From contig NZ_FUYC01000003.1 of assembly GCF_900167125.1 (NCBI RefSeq), positions 248,001 through 312,000 of the forward strand: DNA of 64,000 nucleotides, given 5' to 3'. Each line of letters begins with the position of its first letter. The first letter of the stretch is position 1. Source of the DNA: Paucidesulfovibrio gracilis DSM 16080. Its GTDB lineage: Bacteria; Desulfobacterota; Desulfovibrionia; Desulfovibrionales; Desulfovibrionaceae. The position numbers were made by a program, and so were the translations under genes. This document shows positions 8,857 to 15,821 of this stretch, piece by piece. The notes beneath the pieces were generated by a model. The model did not search any database and had not been told where the DNA came from. It worked only from the letters and a program-made list of their open reading frames with translations.

Positions 8857-8932
8857 TGGCTCCCCAGCACGGACTTGAACCGCGAACCTAGTGATTAACA
8901 GTCGCCCGCTCTGTCTATCAAGCTACCGTGGA
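8857..8932 (-). tRNA. Degenerate tRNA-Asn (GTT), possible pseudogene
   Basis: A 76-base cloverleaf with encoded CCA can be drawn: acceptor TCCACGG/CTGGGGA, D stem GCTT/GAGC, anticodon loop CTGTTAA (GTT, Asn), five-base variable loop, T arm CGCGG-TTCAAGT-CCGTG. Defects are visible. There is an A-G mismatch in the acceptor stem (position 4-69) and a C-A mismatch in the anticodon stem (29-41). The D loop GATAGACA lacks the conserved A14 and the G18-G19 pair. The 3' half and T arm are canonical. It has its own terminator at 8813-8848. It could be a decaying duplicate of a normal tRNA-Asn elsewhere, or a divergent but processed RNA. Confidence 0.6.
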
Positions 8933-9065
8933 GCGGTATGCACCATCAAGTCCGAGGAGTGGGGCAGCGGGTTGTGGCGTTGCCGGAAAGTTACGCCGAA
9001 TAGGACTCCTTTTTCGAAAGGATCGCATATGAAATTGCATATTGTGCTTGTTCGAGGACATCAAA

Positions 9066-9095
9066 AAAGGGTTACGTCATGTGTCGTAACCCTTT
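9066..9095 (-). terminator. Native terminator of tRNA-Ser, now displaced by the island
   Basis: An 11-bp perfect stem (AAAGGGTTACG, 9066-9076; CGTAACCCTTT, 9085-9095) is followed on the minus strand by a T run (complement of the A run 9063-9068). It lies seven bases beyond the left 17-bp att repeat. If the island were excised, this hairpin would directly follow the 3' end of tRNA-Ser(CGA). It is therefore best read as the original tRNA-Ser terminator, now 21 kb away from the tRNA. Confidence 0.75.
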
Positions 9096-9101
9096 GAAAT
9101 A

Positions 9102-9118
9102 TGGCGGAGAGGGTGGGA
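9102..9118. repeat. Left attachment repeat (attL core)
   Basis: TGGCGGAGAGGGTGGGA is identical to 30114-30130, the last 17 bases of tRNA-Ser(CGA) including the CCA complement. It is the core of the integration site left behind on the far side of the island. Confidence 0.9.
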
Positions 9119-9196
9119 GTATGTTTTTACTACTCGCTTAAACGCCTGATTATATATGACATTCTTCGTTTAATTCGTGAGCATATACTCTCAGTT

Positions 9197-9205
9197 TGTG
9201 TACCC
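9197..9205. repeat. Integrase arm-type repeat, left end
   Basis: TGTGTACCC lies about 80 bases inside the left att core and recurs twice near the right end (30042-30050, 30055-30063). The placement fits arm-type sites for the island integrase. The function is inferred. Confidence 0.4.
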
Positions 9206-9269
9206 GGTCTGTGATGACTTGGTCAAGTAGACAATGTTATGAGAAATTTATCCAATTTGCAGAATGGTG

Positions 9270-9698
9270 TTATTGGGGGCTACTCATTCTTTTTAGCTGT
9301 TCAATGAATTTTGATAATTTTTCAAAATATTCGGTCTCAATTTTTTCGATTTCATTTTTGTAGTTAGTAATGTTGACACTTAATTCTACTTGTTCTGAAA
9401 AACCTTGTGGACCATGCACTTTATCCTTTCTGGACTGAATGAGCTCATTTTGAAGAATATCTCTTTGTTTCTCGAAGTAGAGTCTTGTGCTCTTGACTTC
9501 TTGGATCAACTCATCTTCTGCGGTCATTTCCTTTTTAGTTGCAACGATTTTACCAAAAGTTACTGGGCCGATGTTTATTTCTCTGCCTTGGCCAAGAGCG
9601 GTAAACAATATTATACAGCTGGCCACGACAACTAAAGTACAAAAAATAAATCCAGCTTTTGTAGCTTTTGCCTCTAGCAACTCCTTAAATCCGTACAT
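9270..9698 (-). CDS. Hypothetical membrane-anchored coiled-coil protein
   Basis: This 142-residue protein of unknown function has one membrane helix near the N-terminus (about 14-36, 'AGFIFCTLVVVASCIILF'). A charged, helical C-terminal part (about 55-140) follows, with heptad-like stretches such as 'EDELIQEVKSTRLYFEKQ' and 'NEIEKIETEYFEKLSKFI'. Most of the protein is probably outside or inside one face of the membrane as a coiled coil. It is the last gene at the left end of the island, and one of the T7-type promoter-like sites (9726-9748) lies 28 bases before its start. It could be a superinfection or lysis-related factor; nothing in the sequence proves this. Confidence 0.65.
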   Translation of the reverse strand: MYGFKELLEAKATKAGFIFCTLVVVASCIILFTALGQGREINIGPVTFGKIVATKKEMTAEDELIQEVKSTRLYFEKQRDILQNELIQSRKDKVHGPQGFSEQVELSVNITNYKNEIEKIETEYFEKLSKFIEQLKRMSSPQ

Positions 9699-9725
9699 AA
9701 TATTCCTTTTACAGTTTTTTCTGCG

Positions 9726-9748
9726 CCCATTTTTAGTGGTGTTTAATA
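9726..9748 (-). promoter_or_regulatory. T7/T3-type phage promoter-like site (copy 1)
   Basis: On the minus strand the site reads TATTAAACAC then CACTAAAAATGGG. It shares the ATT-N6-CACT frame with the six other island copies and the -17 to -1 part of the T3 promoter, including the CACTAAA block. It lies 28 bases upstream of the membrane protein start at 9698, the right place for a promoter. Confidence 0.5.
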
Positions 9749-9834
9749 TTAATCGCCTGATATCTCTACAGGAATGCTTCAGTCAAGCACGGGTCGTCCT
9801 TGGATAGACGCGTGAAAAAAAGCGGAAATGCTGT

Positions 9835-10512
9835 TTAAGTTAACTCCAAACGCTTCATCAATCGTTGCACACTAGCCGCATACCATTGGCCTCCACGAGG
9901 TGTTCTGATGCTGTTTCGATTCAGCTCAGTCGCAATCCCATTGGCACTGGTGATTCCTTGTTTGAGAAGCTTGGTAATCTGACCACGAAGCCGTTCCGCA
10001 CGATGATTAGCATTGGCCTTGATCTTTTTGACAGCAGGATCATTTCCAATACCTCGGAGGTGTTCAGCTCCCTTCGGATTACCTAGCTTAACACCTCGGG
10101 CTTTTGCAGCAGCCAGAGCAGCCTTTGTTCGCTCAGAGATCCGCTTGCGCTCTTCCTGTGCCATTAAAGCCATAATACCTACTGTAAGCTCGTTGGCTTC
10201 AGGCATATCGGCACATACAAAGCGGACGCCAGAACGTTGAAGACCGAGCAAAAAGTATGCGTCACGAGACAGGCGGTCGAGCTTTGCGATGAGGAGTGTA
10301 GCTCCAGTCAAATCACAATGCTCAAGGGCTTGCTTCAGTTCAGGACGGTCATCATTCTTTCCGCTTTCAACTTCGACGTACTCTTCAAGAAGTTCCCATT
10401 GACCACCATTCAAATAGTCTTCAACAGCCTTACGCTGGGCTTCAATGCCAAGACCACTTCTCCCTTGTCTTTCTGTGCTGACACGCAGGTACGATACGAA
10501 CTTGCCTTCCAC
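9835..10512 (-). CDS. Serine recombinase / resolvase family protein
   Basis: The 225-residue protein has a resolvase catalytic domain at residues 1-145: 'SYLRVSTERQGRSGLG' with the nucleophilic serine of 'YLRVSTERQ', 'GKNDDRPELKQALEHC', 'LIAKLDRLSRDA' and 'GIMALMAQEERKRISERT' (E helix). The C-terminal part (about 175-222, 'ITSANGIATELNRNSIRT') is a helix-turn-helix-like recombinase region. The length fits small resolvases, not large serine integrases. It likely resolves multimers or inverts DNA within the element. Start 10512 follows AAGGAGTAAGTC. It is flanked by a strong terminator upstream (10751-10782) and so is transcribed separately. Confidence 0.88.
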   Translation of the reverse strand: MEGKFVSYLRVSTERQGRSGLGIEAQRKAVEDYLNGGQWELLEEYVEVESGKNDDRPELKQALEHCDLTGATLLIAKLDRLSRDAYFLLGLQRSGVRFVCADMPEANELTVGIMALMAQEERKRISERTKAALAAAKARGVKLGNPKGAEHLRGIGNDPAVKKIKANANHRAERLRGQITKLLKQGITSANGIATELNRNSIRTPRGGQWYAASVQRLMKRLELT

Positions 10513-10750
10513 GACTTACTCCTTTTCAATCTGCATAACGTTCGTTTGGCAATTTGATAAACGAAAAATAATGCAGCTTGTCAAGTGGCTAGAAGTAAAG
10601 ATTGATAAGAGGGATCATCGGGAAAAGCAGCTGGTTGAGATGTCTCGGGAACGTATAGAAGCGAAGGCGGGGTATGGGGGGAAACGCGTATATTGATATA
10701 TCGTAAAGGCGCTCAGATTTTTGTGGCAAAATATGCTGGGGATAGAAAAC

Positions 10751-10782
10751 GAGGGGGGAGGACGCAACGGCCCTCGCCCCTC
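10751..10782 (-). terminator. Terminator after the hypothetical gene at 10798
   Basis: GAGGGGGGAGG (10751-10761) pairs with the CCCTCGCCCCTC arm ending at 10782, with one G-G mismatch. On the minus strand the stem is followed by GTTTTCTA. It lies 15 bases past the stop codon at 10798. The remaining DNA between it and 10512 shows no gene. Confidence 0.6.
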
Positions 10783-10797
10783 TGATGTTATTAAATG

Positions 10798-11409
10798 TTA
10801 GACAGCAGCTTTCAACTCCGTTTCGACTTGGATCTTGAGAAGCATTTCGACTAGACTGGCTGGGTCCATACCCATTTCCATAAGAGCATCATCAAGCGGA
10901 TACTCTATTTCGTCTTGTGACGCCTGAGCTTTGCAGGCTTCAGAGAACCTTATGAATCCCTTCGACACATTCTCCATGACGTCTCTAGGTGCATGCTCAA
11001 TGAATCCAAGAAATGCTGCTTCATACAACATCGAACCGTAGTCGTTGATAAACGACAAGGCGACAAGAACTCTCGCAGCTTCAACATGAGTCTCAAATTC
11101 AATTGGTTTACTGATGCCATCAAAAACATTGTCCAGAGTGTATTGGATACAGTCTCTGACAATGATCTTTTTAGCGACTCCTCTCAGATAGGCTGCTATG
11201 AATTCCCTTGCATATACTCCTGCATTACCAGGTGCTTTCAGGTGATCATCTGCTCGATTAGAGTCGATCCCTGTGATTGTTTTAGCCCTTTTGGGGAAGG
11301 ACTCATAATCTTCTTCAATGCTTGCCGTGGTAGCGTCGAATGCAGCAATCAACTCTTCGTAGGTGTTTACTTCGTGATTTTCAGAGGTGGATTCGAACAG
11401 CTTAATCAT
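10798..11409 (-). CDS. Hypothetical protein of the island
   Basis: This 203-residue protein is of unknown function. It is acidic and helical, without membrane segments or recognisable catalytic motifs. The start at 11409 is set by AAGGAGATATTCC directly upstream; the longer frame to 11499 runs into the preceding gene. The stretch 'GSMLYEAAFLGFIEHAPRDV' is typical of a compact helical domain. It is 19 bases after the zinc-finger-like gene, in the same direction, so the two are likely co-transcribed with the RepA-like gene further upstream. Confidence 0.6.
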   Translation of the reverse strand: MIKLFESTSENHEVNTYEELIAAFDATTASIEEDYESFPKRAKTITGIDSNRADDHLKAPGNAGVYAREFIAAYLRGVAKKIIVRDCIQYTLDNVFDGISKPIEFETHVEAARVLVALSFINDYGSMLYEAAFLGFIEHAPRDVMENVSKGFIRFSEACKAQASQDEIEYPLDDALMEMGMDPASLVEMLLKIQVETELKAAV

Positions 11410-11428
11410 GGAATATCTCCTTGTGTTT

Positions 11429-12118
11429 TTAGTTGTGGTTAAACGGGACGTGGTATCCGTCGATATCGCAGCGCAGAAAGTCGTTCTTCTGGTTTTCATC
11501 CTGCGCGATATGTTTAGCGATCCTCAGCGCCAGTGCGCCGAGCTTAGAATGACAGAGGCGCTCGGAAAGAAAATCCCGAACGCCTACCGTGATGCGATCC
11601 TTTCTGCGGTGTGTGAATGGATCTCGTCGTATTGGTGCTAGACGTAACAGCCTGACCACCATTTGATGCCTGAAGTGCTTGTCGCTCCTGAATGCCTCTG
11701 GAGACAGCTCCTGGTAAAGGAACATGGCGACAAGGGTTGCCATCATGTCCTTCGGCTCGACATGGCTTTCCCGAAGGTGAACTAGCCAGTTGTTCGTGCG
11801 TTCCCAGGGTGACTTGCTGCCAGACCAGACACGTCGAGGCTTAGCAGATTGGAGCAGACGATCCAGTACGTCATACGCTCCCATAATTGCCGGGTGGTCT
11901 CCGTTCTCATCAAGGAAACGGTAAACCGAGGACAGATATGGAGCGAGTTCACCTTTGGTCACTGTGTGGCCTCTGGGATCGCCCGTACGCTGACAACGGT
12001 CATCGTGTGCATCACAATAGCGTCCCCACTTCTGTACAGTTCTGAAACAGCCGGGGACGTCGCAAGTGCGCCTTGCAGATTTGCATTGAGCAAGACGCAG
12101 CCATGAGGGTGTCGACAT
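11429..12118 (-). CDS. Phage/plasmid-type protein with Cys/His zinc site
   Basis: This 229-residue protein starts at 12118 after an almost perfect ribosome site (ACAAGGAGGTCGC). Residues 14-40 hold a probable zinc-binding cluster, 'CDVPGCFRTVQKWGRYC' followed by 'DAHDDRC', as seen in small phage DNA-binding or HNH-like proteins. The HNH catalytic residues are not evident. The rest is helical and basic ('RLLRLAPIRRDPFTHRRK'). It sits downstream of the RepA-like ATPase, suggesting a role in replication or its control. It could also be a truncated homing-type protein. Function unproven. Confidence 0.6.
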   Translation of the reverse strand: MSTPSWLRLAQCKSARRTCDVPGCFRTVQKWGRYCDAHDDRCQRTGDPRGHTVTKGELAPYLSSVYRFLDENGDHPAIMGAYDVLDRLLQSAKPRRVWSGSKSPWERTNNWLVHLRESHVEPKDMMATLVAMFLYQELSPEAFRSDKHFRHQMVVRLLRLAPIRRDPFTHRRKDRITVGVRDFLSERLCHSKLGALALRIAKHIAQDENQKNDFLRCDIDGYHVPFNHN

Positions 12119-12187
12119 GCGACCTCCTTGTAGTTTGTGCCTAGCCAACCAGGCGTTGATGGGATGGGTAAGGGACAAGGAATGAGT

Positions 12188-12230
12188 AGTTTCCAGTTTC
12201 CGGTCTATAAGGGTAAAGAAACTGGAAACT
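12188..12230. repeat. Perfect 13-bp inverted repeat between repA-like and zinc-site genes
   Basis: AGTTTCCAGTTTC (12188-12200) and GAAACTGGAAACT (12218-12230) flank a 17-base spacer. The arm contains the tandem AGTTTC. A second smaller hairpin (AGCGAGT/ACTCGCT, 12260-12280) lies between it and the end of the ATPase gene. No T run follows, so an operator, processing site or origin element is more likely than a terminator. Confidence 0.6.
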
Positions 12231-12289
12231 GAATGAAGGTGGGGAAGATAGGTGCGGTCAGCGAGTTACTCTTACTCGCTGAGTCGCAA

Positions 12290-13324
12290 CTAATAGTCTT
12301 CCTCCTCGTCTACCTGCTTCTGACTCTCTGCAGCCATAGACAGCAATTCACTCCATTCTTTCTTGCTGATGAAGCCATTGGCAATGGCTTGGCTCTTCAG
12401 CTTGGACATCTTCGACTTGCTGCATTCGAACGGTAATGCTTCACAGAGTGCATCCTGAGTCGGATACTCTAATGTCTTGAGCATATTGATGATGGTCTGG
12501 ATCTGGTCGTCCTTTGACTGTCGTGAGTTCCAAAGAGCGCCCAAGTCTTCGTTGGGTTCCAGCCACACTTCCCGTTCTTGAATTGTTTCGTCTCTCGGAC
12601 ACCGGAATTTGTCCCAGCACAGTCTGAAAGACGTCCCATTCGATTGGATCGACTCAACCGCCTTGAGCCCGAGGATAACCTCGAAGGTCGTGGCAAGCTT
12701 CGAAGATCCACGGTAGTTGTTTGCGTTCTTGTTCGAATGATGGACGAGTATACAAGCCACCTTTGCCTGCTTGAGCTTCATCAGGAACTGAAGAACCTCG
12801 TTGAAGTCTCCTGCGTCGTTCTCATCCTTGATTGATGCCAAGGTCGATAGGTTGTCGAGGATCACAAGGTCATAGTTCCCAATGTGATATGGGTTTGTCT
12901 TTTCATCCATCGTTGCAAGATCAAGCATCAACTCACGTCCTTCCTCCAACGCAAGGTCTGGGAAGTCAGCGTCTGGTCTTTGATACTGCCGGGCAAGAAC
13001 GGTGATGTTTTGGCCAGTCAGTTCCTCATCGAGATTTAATCCTGGCAGAAGGATCTTGGCTCGCTCGATGATGTCCTGAATGTGCATTTCTCCGTCTACG
13101 AATAATACCCGGCGTGGCTTGATGGCTTTCCAGCCCATGAACTCACCACCTCCAGCGATGACCAAAGCCAACGTCAGTGTCAGCATGGACTTGCCGACAC
13201 CAGGAGGGGCGTAGATCATGGCGCTTTCTCCGTCTCGAAGCCACGGTTTGAGCAAGTGCTCTCGTGGCGGGAACTCTGTCTTCAACAACGTGTCCAGTGA
13301 AGGGGCTCTCAGCTTGCTATTCAT
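12290..13324 (-). CDS. RepA-like RecA-fold ATPase (replicative helicase type)
   Basis: This 344-residue P-loop ATPase is like plasmid RSF1010 RepA and related phage or island helicases (AAA_25 type). The Walker A loop is 'APPGVGKSML' near residue 45, 'VLFVDGEMHIQDII' near 80, Walker B 'YDLVILDNLSTLAS' near 160, and 'ACILVHHSNKNANNYRGSSK' near 200. The C-terminal 80 residues form a helix-turn-helix-like tail ('YPTQDALCEALPFECSKSKM'). It would unwind DNA for replication of the element. The ATG at 13324 is preferred (GGAGGGCAGC upstream) and overlaps the stop of the 85-residue gene by four bases. Five T7-type promoter-like sites lie upstream of this pair. Confidence 0.8.
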   Translation of the reverse strand: MNSKLRAPSLDTLLKTEFPPREHLLKPWLRDGESAMIYAPPGVGKSMLTLTLALVIAGGGEFMGWKAIKPRRVLFVDGEMHIQDIIERAKILLPGLNLDEELTGQNITVLARQYQRPDADFPDLALEEGRELMLDLATMDEKTNPYHIGNYDLVILDNLSTLASIKDENDAGDFNEVLQFLMKLKQAKVACILVHHSNKNANNYRGSSKLATTFEVILGLKAVESIQSNGTSFRLCWDKFRCPRDETIQEREVWLEPNEDLGALWNSRQSKDDQIQTIINMLKTLEYPTQDALCEALPFECSKSKMSKLKSQAIANGFISKKEWSELLSMAAESQKQVDEEEDY

Positions 13325-13578
13325 GCTGCCCTCCAAGCTGTACGTTTGGGGATGAGGAATGCCCAGGAGACCCGAAGCGCTTTCCTGCCTTTCTGTCCAA
13401 GATCCTGCTTCCAGTCGTGGAGTGTTATCTTGGTTTCTTCATGAAAGTCGCTACAAAGGGTCCTAAACTGCTGAAGCCATCTTTGTAGTGTCTTGGATCG
13501 TTTCTTCATGGAAAGCCCGTTTGAGCAGGCTTTCAGCCACTTGCCGAACCTGAAAGAGGTTTTTGTATGAACTCGCAT
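13321..13578 (-). CDS. Small basic hypothetical protein upstream of repA-like gene
   Basis: The 85-residue, strongly basic protein (many K and R; 'RVHTKTSFRFGKWLKACSN', 'KKRSKTLQRWLQQFRTL') starts at 13578 after GGAGGACTCAC. Its stop overlaps the ATPase start by four bases (ATGA), indicating translational coupling. A small nucleic-acid-binding replication accessory factor is plausible, but no family is recognised. It is the first gene after the tandem promoter-like sites. Confidence 0.6.
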   Translation of the reverse strand: MRVHTKTSFRFGKWLKACSNGLSMKKRSKTLQRWLQQFRTLCSDFHEETKITLHDWKQDLGQKGRKALRVSWAFLIPKRTAWRAA

Positions 13579-13736
13579 GTGAGTCCTCCGTTTGTTTGTG
13601 GCCGAATTTGGCCGTGCATAGGAAAAGGCGGGACGCGCTATGGCTATCCCGCCTGACCAAAAGGAATGTATGTGAACTGAGCATGGATCTGACTGGTGTG
13701 CAGACAGTCGAGCTCAGGTGTCACCGGAAGTGTTCT

Positions 13737-13759
13737 TCTCTTTTAGGTGAGGGTTAATT
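13737..13759 (-). promoter_or_regulatory. T3-type phage promoter-like site (copy 2, best match)
   Basis: Read on the minus strand, the first 13 bases, AATTAACCCTCAC, are identical to the classical T3 promoter; the remainder is CTAAAAGAGA against TAAAGGGAGA, 19 of 23 overall. It lies 159 bases before the small basic gene at 13578. The DNA between 13579 and 14180 carries five such sites and no gene. Confidence 0.6.
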
Positions 13760-13856
13760 CCAATGATCTGAAATTATTTCTTTTTCGGAAAAAGTGTAGA
13801 TTGATTCGCAGCCAACAGAGGTTGTCTTTGCAGGGCATCAGGATGAAATGCGTTCT

Positions 13857-13879
13857 CTACTTCGTAGTGGGCCCCAATC
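13857..13879 (-). promoter_or_regulatory. T7-type phage promoter-like site (copy 3)
   Basis: The minus strand reads GATTGGGGCC then CACTACGAAGTAG, keeping the ATT-N6-CACT spacing of the family. Confidence 0.5.
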
Positions 13880-13980
13880 TGAACATGCTGATTTAAATGA
13901 ATTTTATTGAATCTTCTTTTGTGAATAAAATGAAATCTAACGAATGACCTGACATGGTTATTTTCCTAACCCCTCGTCAT

Positions 13981-14003
13981 TGGCTACGTAGTGCAACTTA
14001 AAT
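13981..14003 (-). promoter_or_regulatory. T7-type phage promoter-like site (copy 4)
   Basis: The minus strand reads ATTTAAGTTG then CACTACGTAGCCA. It shares a perfect 17-bp segment (13985-14001) with copy 7 at 15534-15550. Confidence 0.5.
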
Positions 14004-14016
14004 CTGGAGCCTATCT

Positions 14017-14039
14017 TATCTTCTAAGTGGGGGGTAATT
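14017..14039 (-). promoter_or_regulatory. T7-type phage promoter-like site (copy 5)
   Basis: The minus strand reads AATTACCCCC then CACTTAGAAGATA, close to copy 2 and to the T3 pattern. It lies 36 bases from copy 4. Confidence 0.5.
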
Positions 14040-14130
14040 TTAAAAGGATGAAATATTTAAAAATTGAAAAAGCGGTCTGACTAGAGTCTTGCTTCAAAGA
14101 AGTGACCACATAAACGATATGATGTCCTAC

Positions 14131-14153
14131 TGCTTATTAAGTGGGCCTTAATC
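14131..14153 (-). promoter_or_regulatory. T7-type phage promoter-like site (copy 6)
   Basis: The minus strand reads GATTAAGGCC then CACTTAATAAGCA. It lies 28 bases past the end of the truncated exonuclease gene and is the first of the tandem group as read by a polymerase moving left. Confidence 0.5.
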
Positions 14154-14180
14154 TCATCCTGCTGTTTTTTTGCTTATTAA

Positions 14181-14615
14181 TTAATTCTTCATATCCTTAT
14201 CCAGCGAAGCGATGATCCGCTCCTTCGCCTTCACGATCACCTTGGATGTCGCCAGGATTCCCTGCACGTCGTCACCCTCCAGCGTCGGACGCCGGAAGGT
14301 ATCGAAGGTTTCCACCAGGAACTCCTTCAAGACAGGCAGGATCATGGGCTTCCGCTTACCTTTGCGGTTGGACTTGTAGTTCGGGTAGATGTCCTTGCGG
14401 AAGTTATGGTCGTCGTCGGACAGGGCGATGATTACCTTGTCTGCTTCGACAGCATCCTGGAGATTGAGGACGCGCTCCTCCAGGGCGACTTCGGCTGGCC
14501 CTTGCTCGACGTGAAGGGTCCAGAAGCCGTCGCCCCAGTGGGTTGCTTTCTCTTCTCGGGCAGCGATCTGGTAGGCGAGGATGTCACCGTCGATGATGAC
14601 TACTCGGTCCAGCAT
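14181..14615 (-). pseudogene. Truncated T7 gp6-like 5'-3' exonuclease (N-terminal half)
   Basis: The 144 residues match the N-terminal half of T7 gp6-type FEN exonucleases: 'VVIIDGDILAYQ', 'IYPNYKSNRKGKRKPM' (gp6 has DPNYKANRK), 'RPTLEGDDVQGILA' (gp6 MLEGDDVMGVIA) and 'ASLDKDMK' (gp6 SCDKDFK). It ends with a stop right after DKDMKN, whereas the phage enzyme continues for about 150 more residues including further metal ligands. The start at 14615 (TAATG overlap with the antirepressor stop) has a good upstream GGAGG. It is probably inactive as a nuclease, although the metal-site core and start signals are intact and it may still be translated. Confidence 0.75.
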
Positions 14616-15451
14616 TACGCTGCCTCCTCGACGAGCCATGCAGGTTCTTCTTCGATCAATCCTTCGGAGAGAAGCAGCTGGCAGATCAGCCACATACCCT
14701 TCGGAGTGATGTAGTATGCCGCACGGTTCACGCCACCTTTCTTGAATGTACGCCACATGAAGTAACCTTCTTCTATGAACTGCTCACGAGGGACATAGCG
14801 AGTCTGTACGCCGTCCTTCATGGAAGGGTTCGGGAAGATGTCCTTGCGGAAGACACCACGTTTGAGCAGCGTCATACGCAGATCAGTGGAGGAAACCTCG
14901 AAGCCCTTGTAGGCGTCGTTGAAGAGGTAACGCTTCCCGTTGTCAGTCTGGAGATCGTTGAAGATGGCCTTGGGAGTAAGGTATTTGTTCTCGGACTCCA
15001 GAGCGCGGTTTCGTTCCTGCTCCAGCTTGAGGTTCTTCGCCAGATGGATCACCGTGTCAGGATTCAAGAGAACCTGTTCGATGACCTCGGGAGTCATGTA
15101 GGCTCCATGCTTGCGGATCGAAGGGAGGACTTCCTCGAACACCCACTCCTCGAACTGCTCGGCAGTCGGCAGCTTAGAGCGAATGATGAGACGGTAAACG
15201 TCTGCTTCGGGAATAATGGTGAGGAACTGCGCCCCACCTCTTTGACCATCACGTTTCGTTATAGTCATCTTCTCTGCCCGTCGGCAGTGATCGCCGACGG
15301 CCTTGGGCGGATTGCTATAACCCAACGCTGTTGCAACGTCCTTGGCGATGAACCAGATTTCACCATCGTCACCTTTAAGAACACGGATGATTCCAAAGAG
15401 TTCATTGGTGAACTGTGCCGGGGTCATTTTGTCAAATTTGTTGTTACTCAT
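14615..15451 (-). CDS. Bro-N domain phage antirepressor
   Basis: The 278-residue protein has a Bro-N domain at residues 15-120 ('GEIWFIAKDVATALGYSNP', 'AVGDHCRRAEK', 'EADVYRLIIRSKLPTAEQF', 'WVFEEVLPSIRKHGAYM'). A helical linker (130-165) and a C-terminal KilAC/ANT-like DNA-binding region with 'AAYYITPKGMWLICQLL' follow. Such proteins counter phage repressors or regulate lysogeny. The start at 15451 follows AAAGGAGAAAAGAA. Its stop overlaps the truncated exonuclease start by one base. A promoter-like site (15530-15552) and a hairpin (15489-15526) lie upstream. Confidence 0.85.
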   Translation of the reverse strand: MSNNKFDKMTPAQFTNELFGIIRVLKGDDGEIWFIAKDVATALGYSNPPKAVGDHCRRAEKMTITKRDGQRGGAQFLTIIPEADVYRLIIRSKLPTAEQFEEWVFEEVLPSIRKHGAYMTPEVIEQVLLNPDTVIHLAKNLKLEQERNRALESENKYLTPKAIFNDLQTDNGKRYLFNDAYKGFEVSSTDLRMTLLKRGVFRKDIFPNPSMKDGVQTRYVPREQFIEEGYFMWRTFKKGGVNRAAYYITPKGMWLICQLLLSEGLIEEEPAWLVEEAA

Positions 15452-15488
15452 TTCTTTTCTCCTTTGAGTTTCAAATGTTTTCAGAAAC

Positions 15489-15526
15489 GAGAAAAGGACA
15501 GGCCAACCTAATGACCTGTCCCTCTC
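15489..15526 (-). terminator. Hairpin between polymerase remnant and antirepressor gene
   Basis: GGACAGG (15496-15502) pairs with CCTGTCC (15515-15521). Flanking GAGAAAA and CTCTC extend the stem. On the minus strand it is followed by TTTTCTCGTTTC. It could terminate the upstream transcript, or act as a processing hairpin for RNA started at the promoter-like site 15530-15552 directly in front of it. Confidence 0.6.
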
Positions 15527-15529
15527 GTA

Positions 15530-15552
15530 TGCTTACGTAGTGCAACTTAATT
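15530..15552 (-). promoter_or_regulatory. T7-type phage promoter-like site (copy 7)
   Basis: The minus strand reads AATTAAGTTG then CACTACGTAAGCA. It is placed 79 bases ahead of the antirepressor start and shares 17 perfect bases (15534-15550) with copy 4. Confidence 0.5.
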
Positions 15553-15566
15553 GCAACTCGCTGTTA

Positions 15567-15821
15567 TCAGTGGGTTTCTGCCCAGTTCGCTCCGATCTTG
15601 TACTCGCCGTCCAGAGGACACCGAAAGTTGAACGACTCGCCAGCCTGACGGATCGCATTAACTGCGATGTCGCCAACCTCGTGAGCCAGATGCTCCCGAG
15701 AGATCATCTGAAACTCGTCGTGAACGTGGGCGGCTTGCCACACGTCAACCTCGTAGGGATTCAGGGCAGGATACTTCGGAAGCACGTATGGTTGTGCCTC
15801 CAGGTCACGCCACAGGATCAC
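15567..15821 (-). pseudogene. C-terminal remnant of a T7-type (family A) DNA polymerase
   Basis: The 84 codons encode the end of a T7 gp5-like polymerase: 'AAHVHDEFQMIS' holds palm motif C (VHDE) and the final 'FNFRCPLDGEYKIGANWAETH' region parallels the T7 end NFRCLLDTEGKMGPNWAICH. Everything upstream (exonuclease, thumb, fingers and most of the palm) is missing. The frame can be followed only to about 15890 before a stop, without a ribosome site. Located before the exonuclease fragment in the same direction, it keeps the T7 gene order pol-exo. Confidence 0.75.

Noticed and set aside
13463-13684. Alternative minus-strand frame over the small basic gene
   Set aside because: It has no ribosome site and overlaps the better supported 13321-13578 gene.
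13579-14180. Tandem sites as replication iterons
   Set aside because: Not excluded, but irregular spacing, isolated copies before other genes (9726, 15530) and the T3 match favour promoters.
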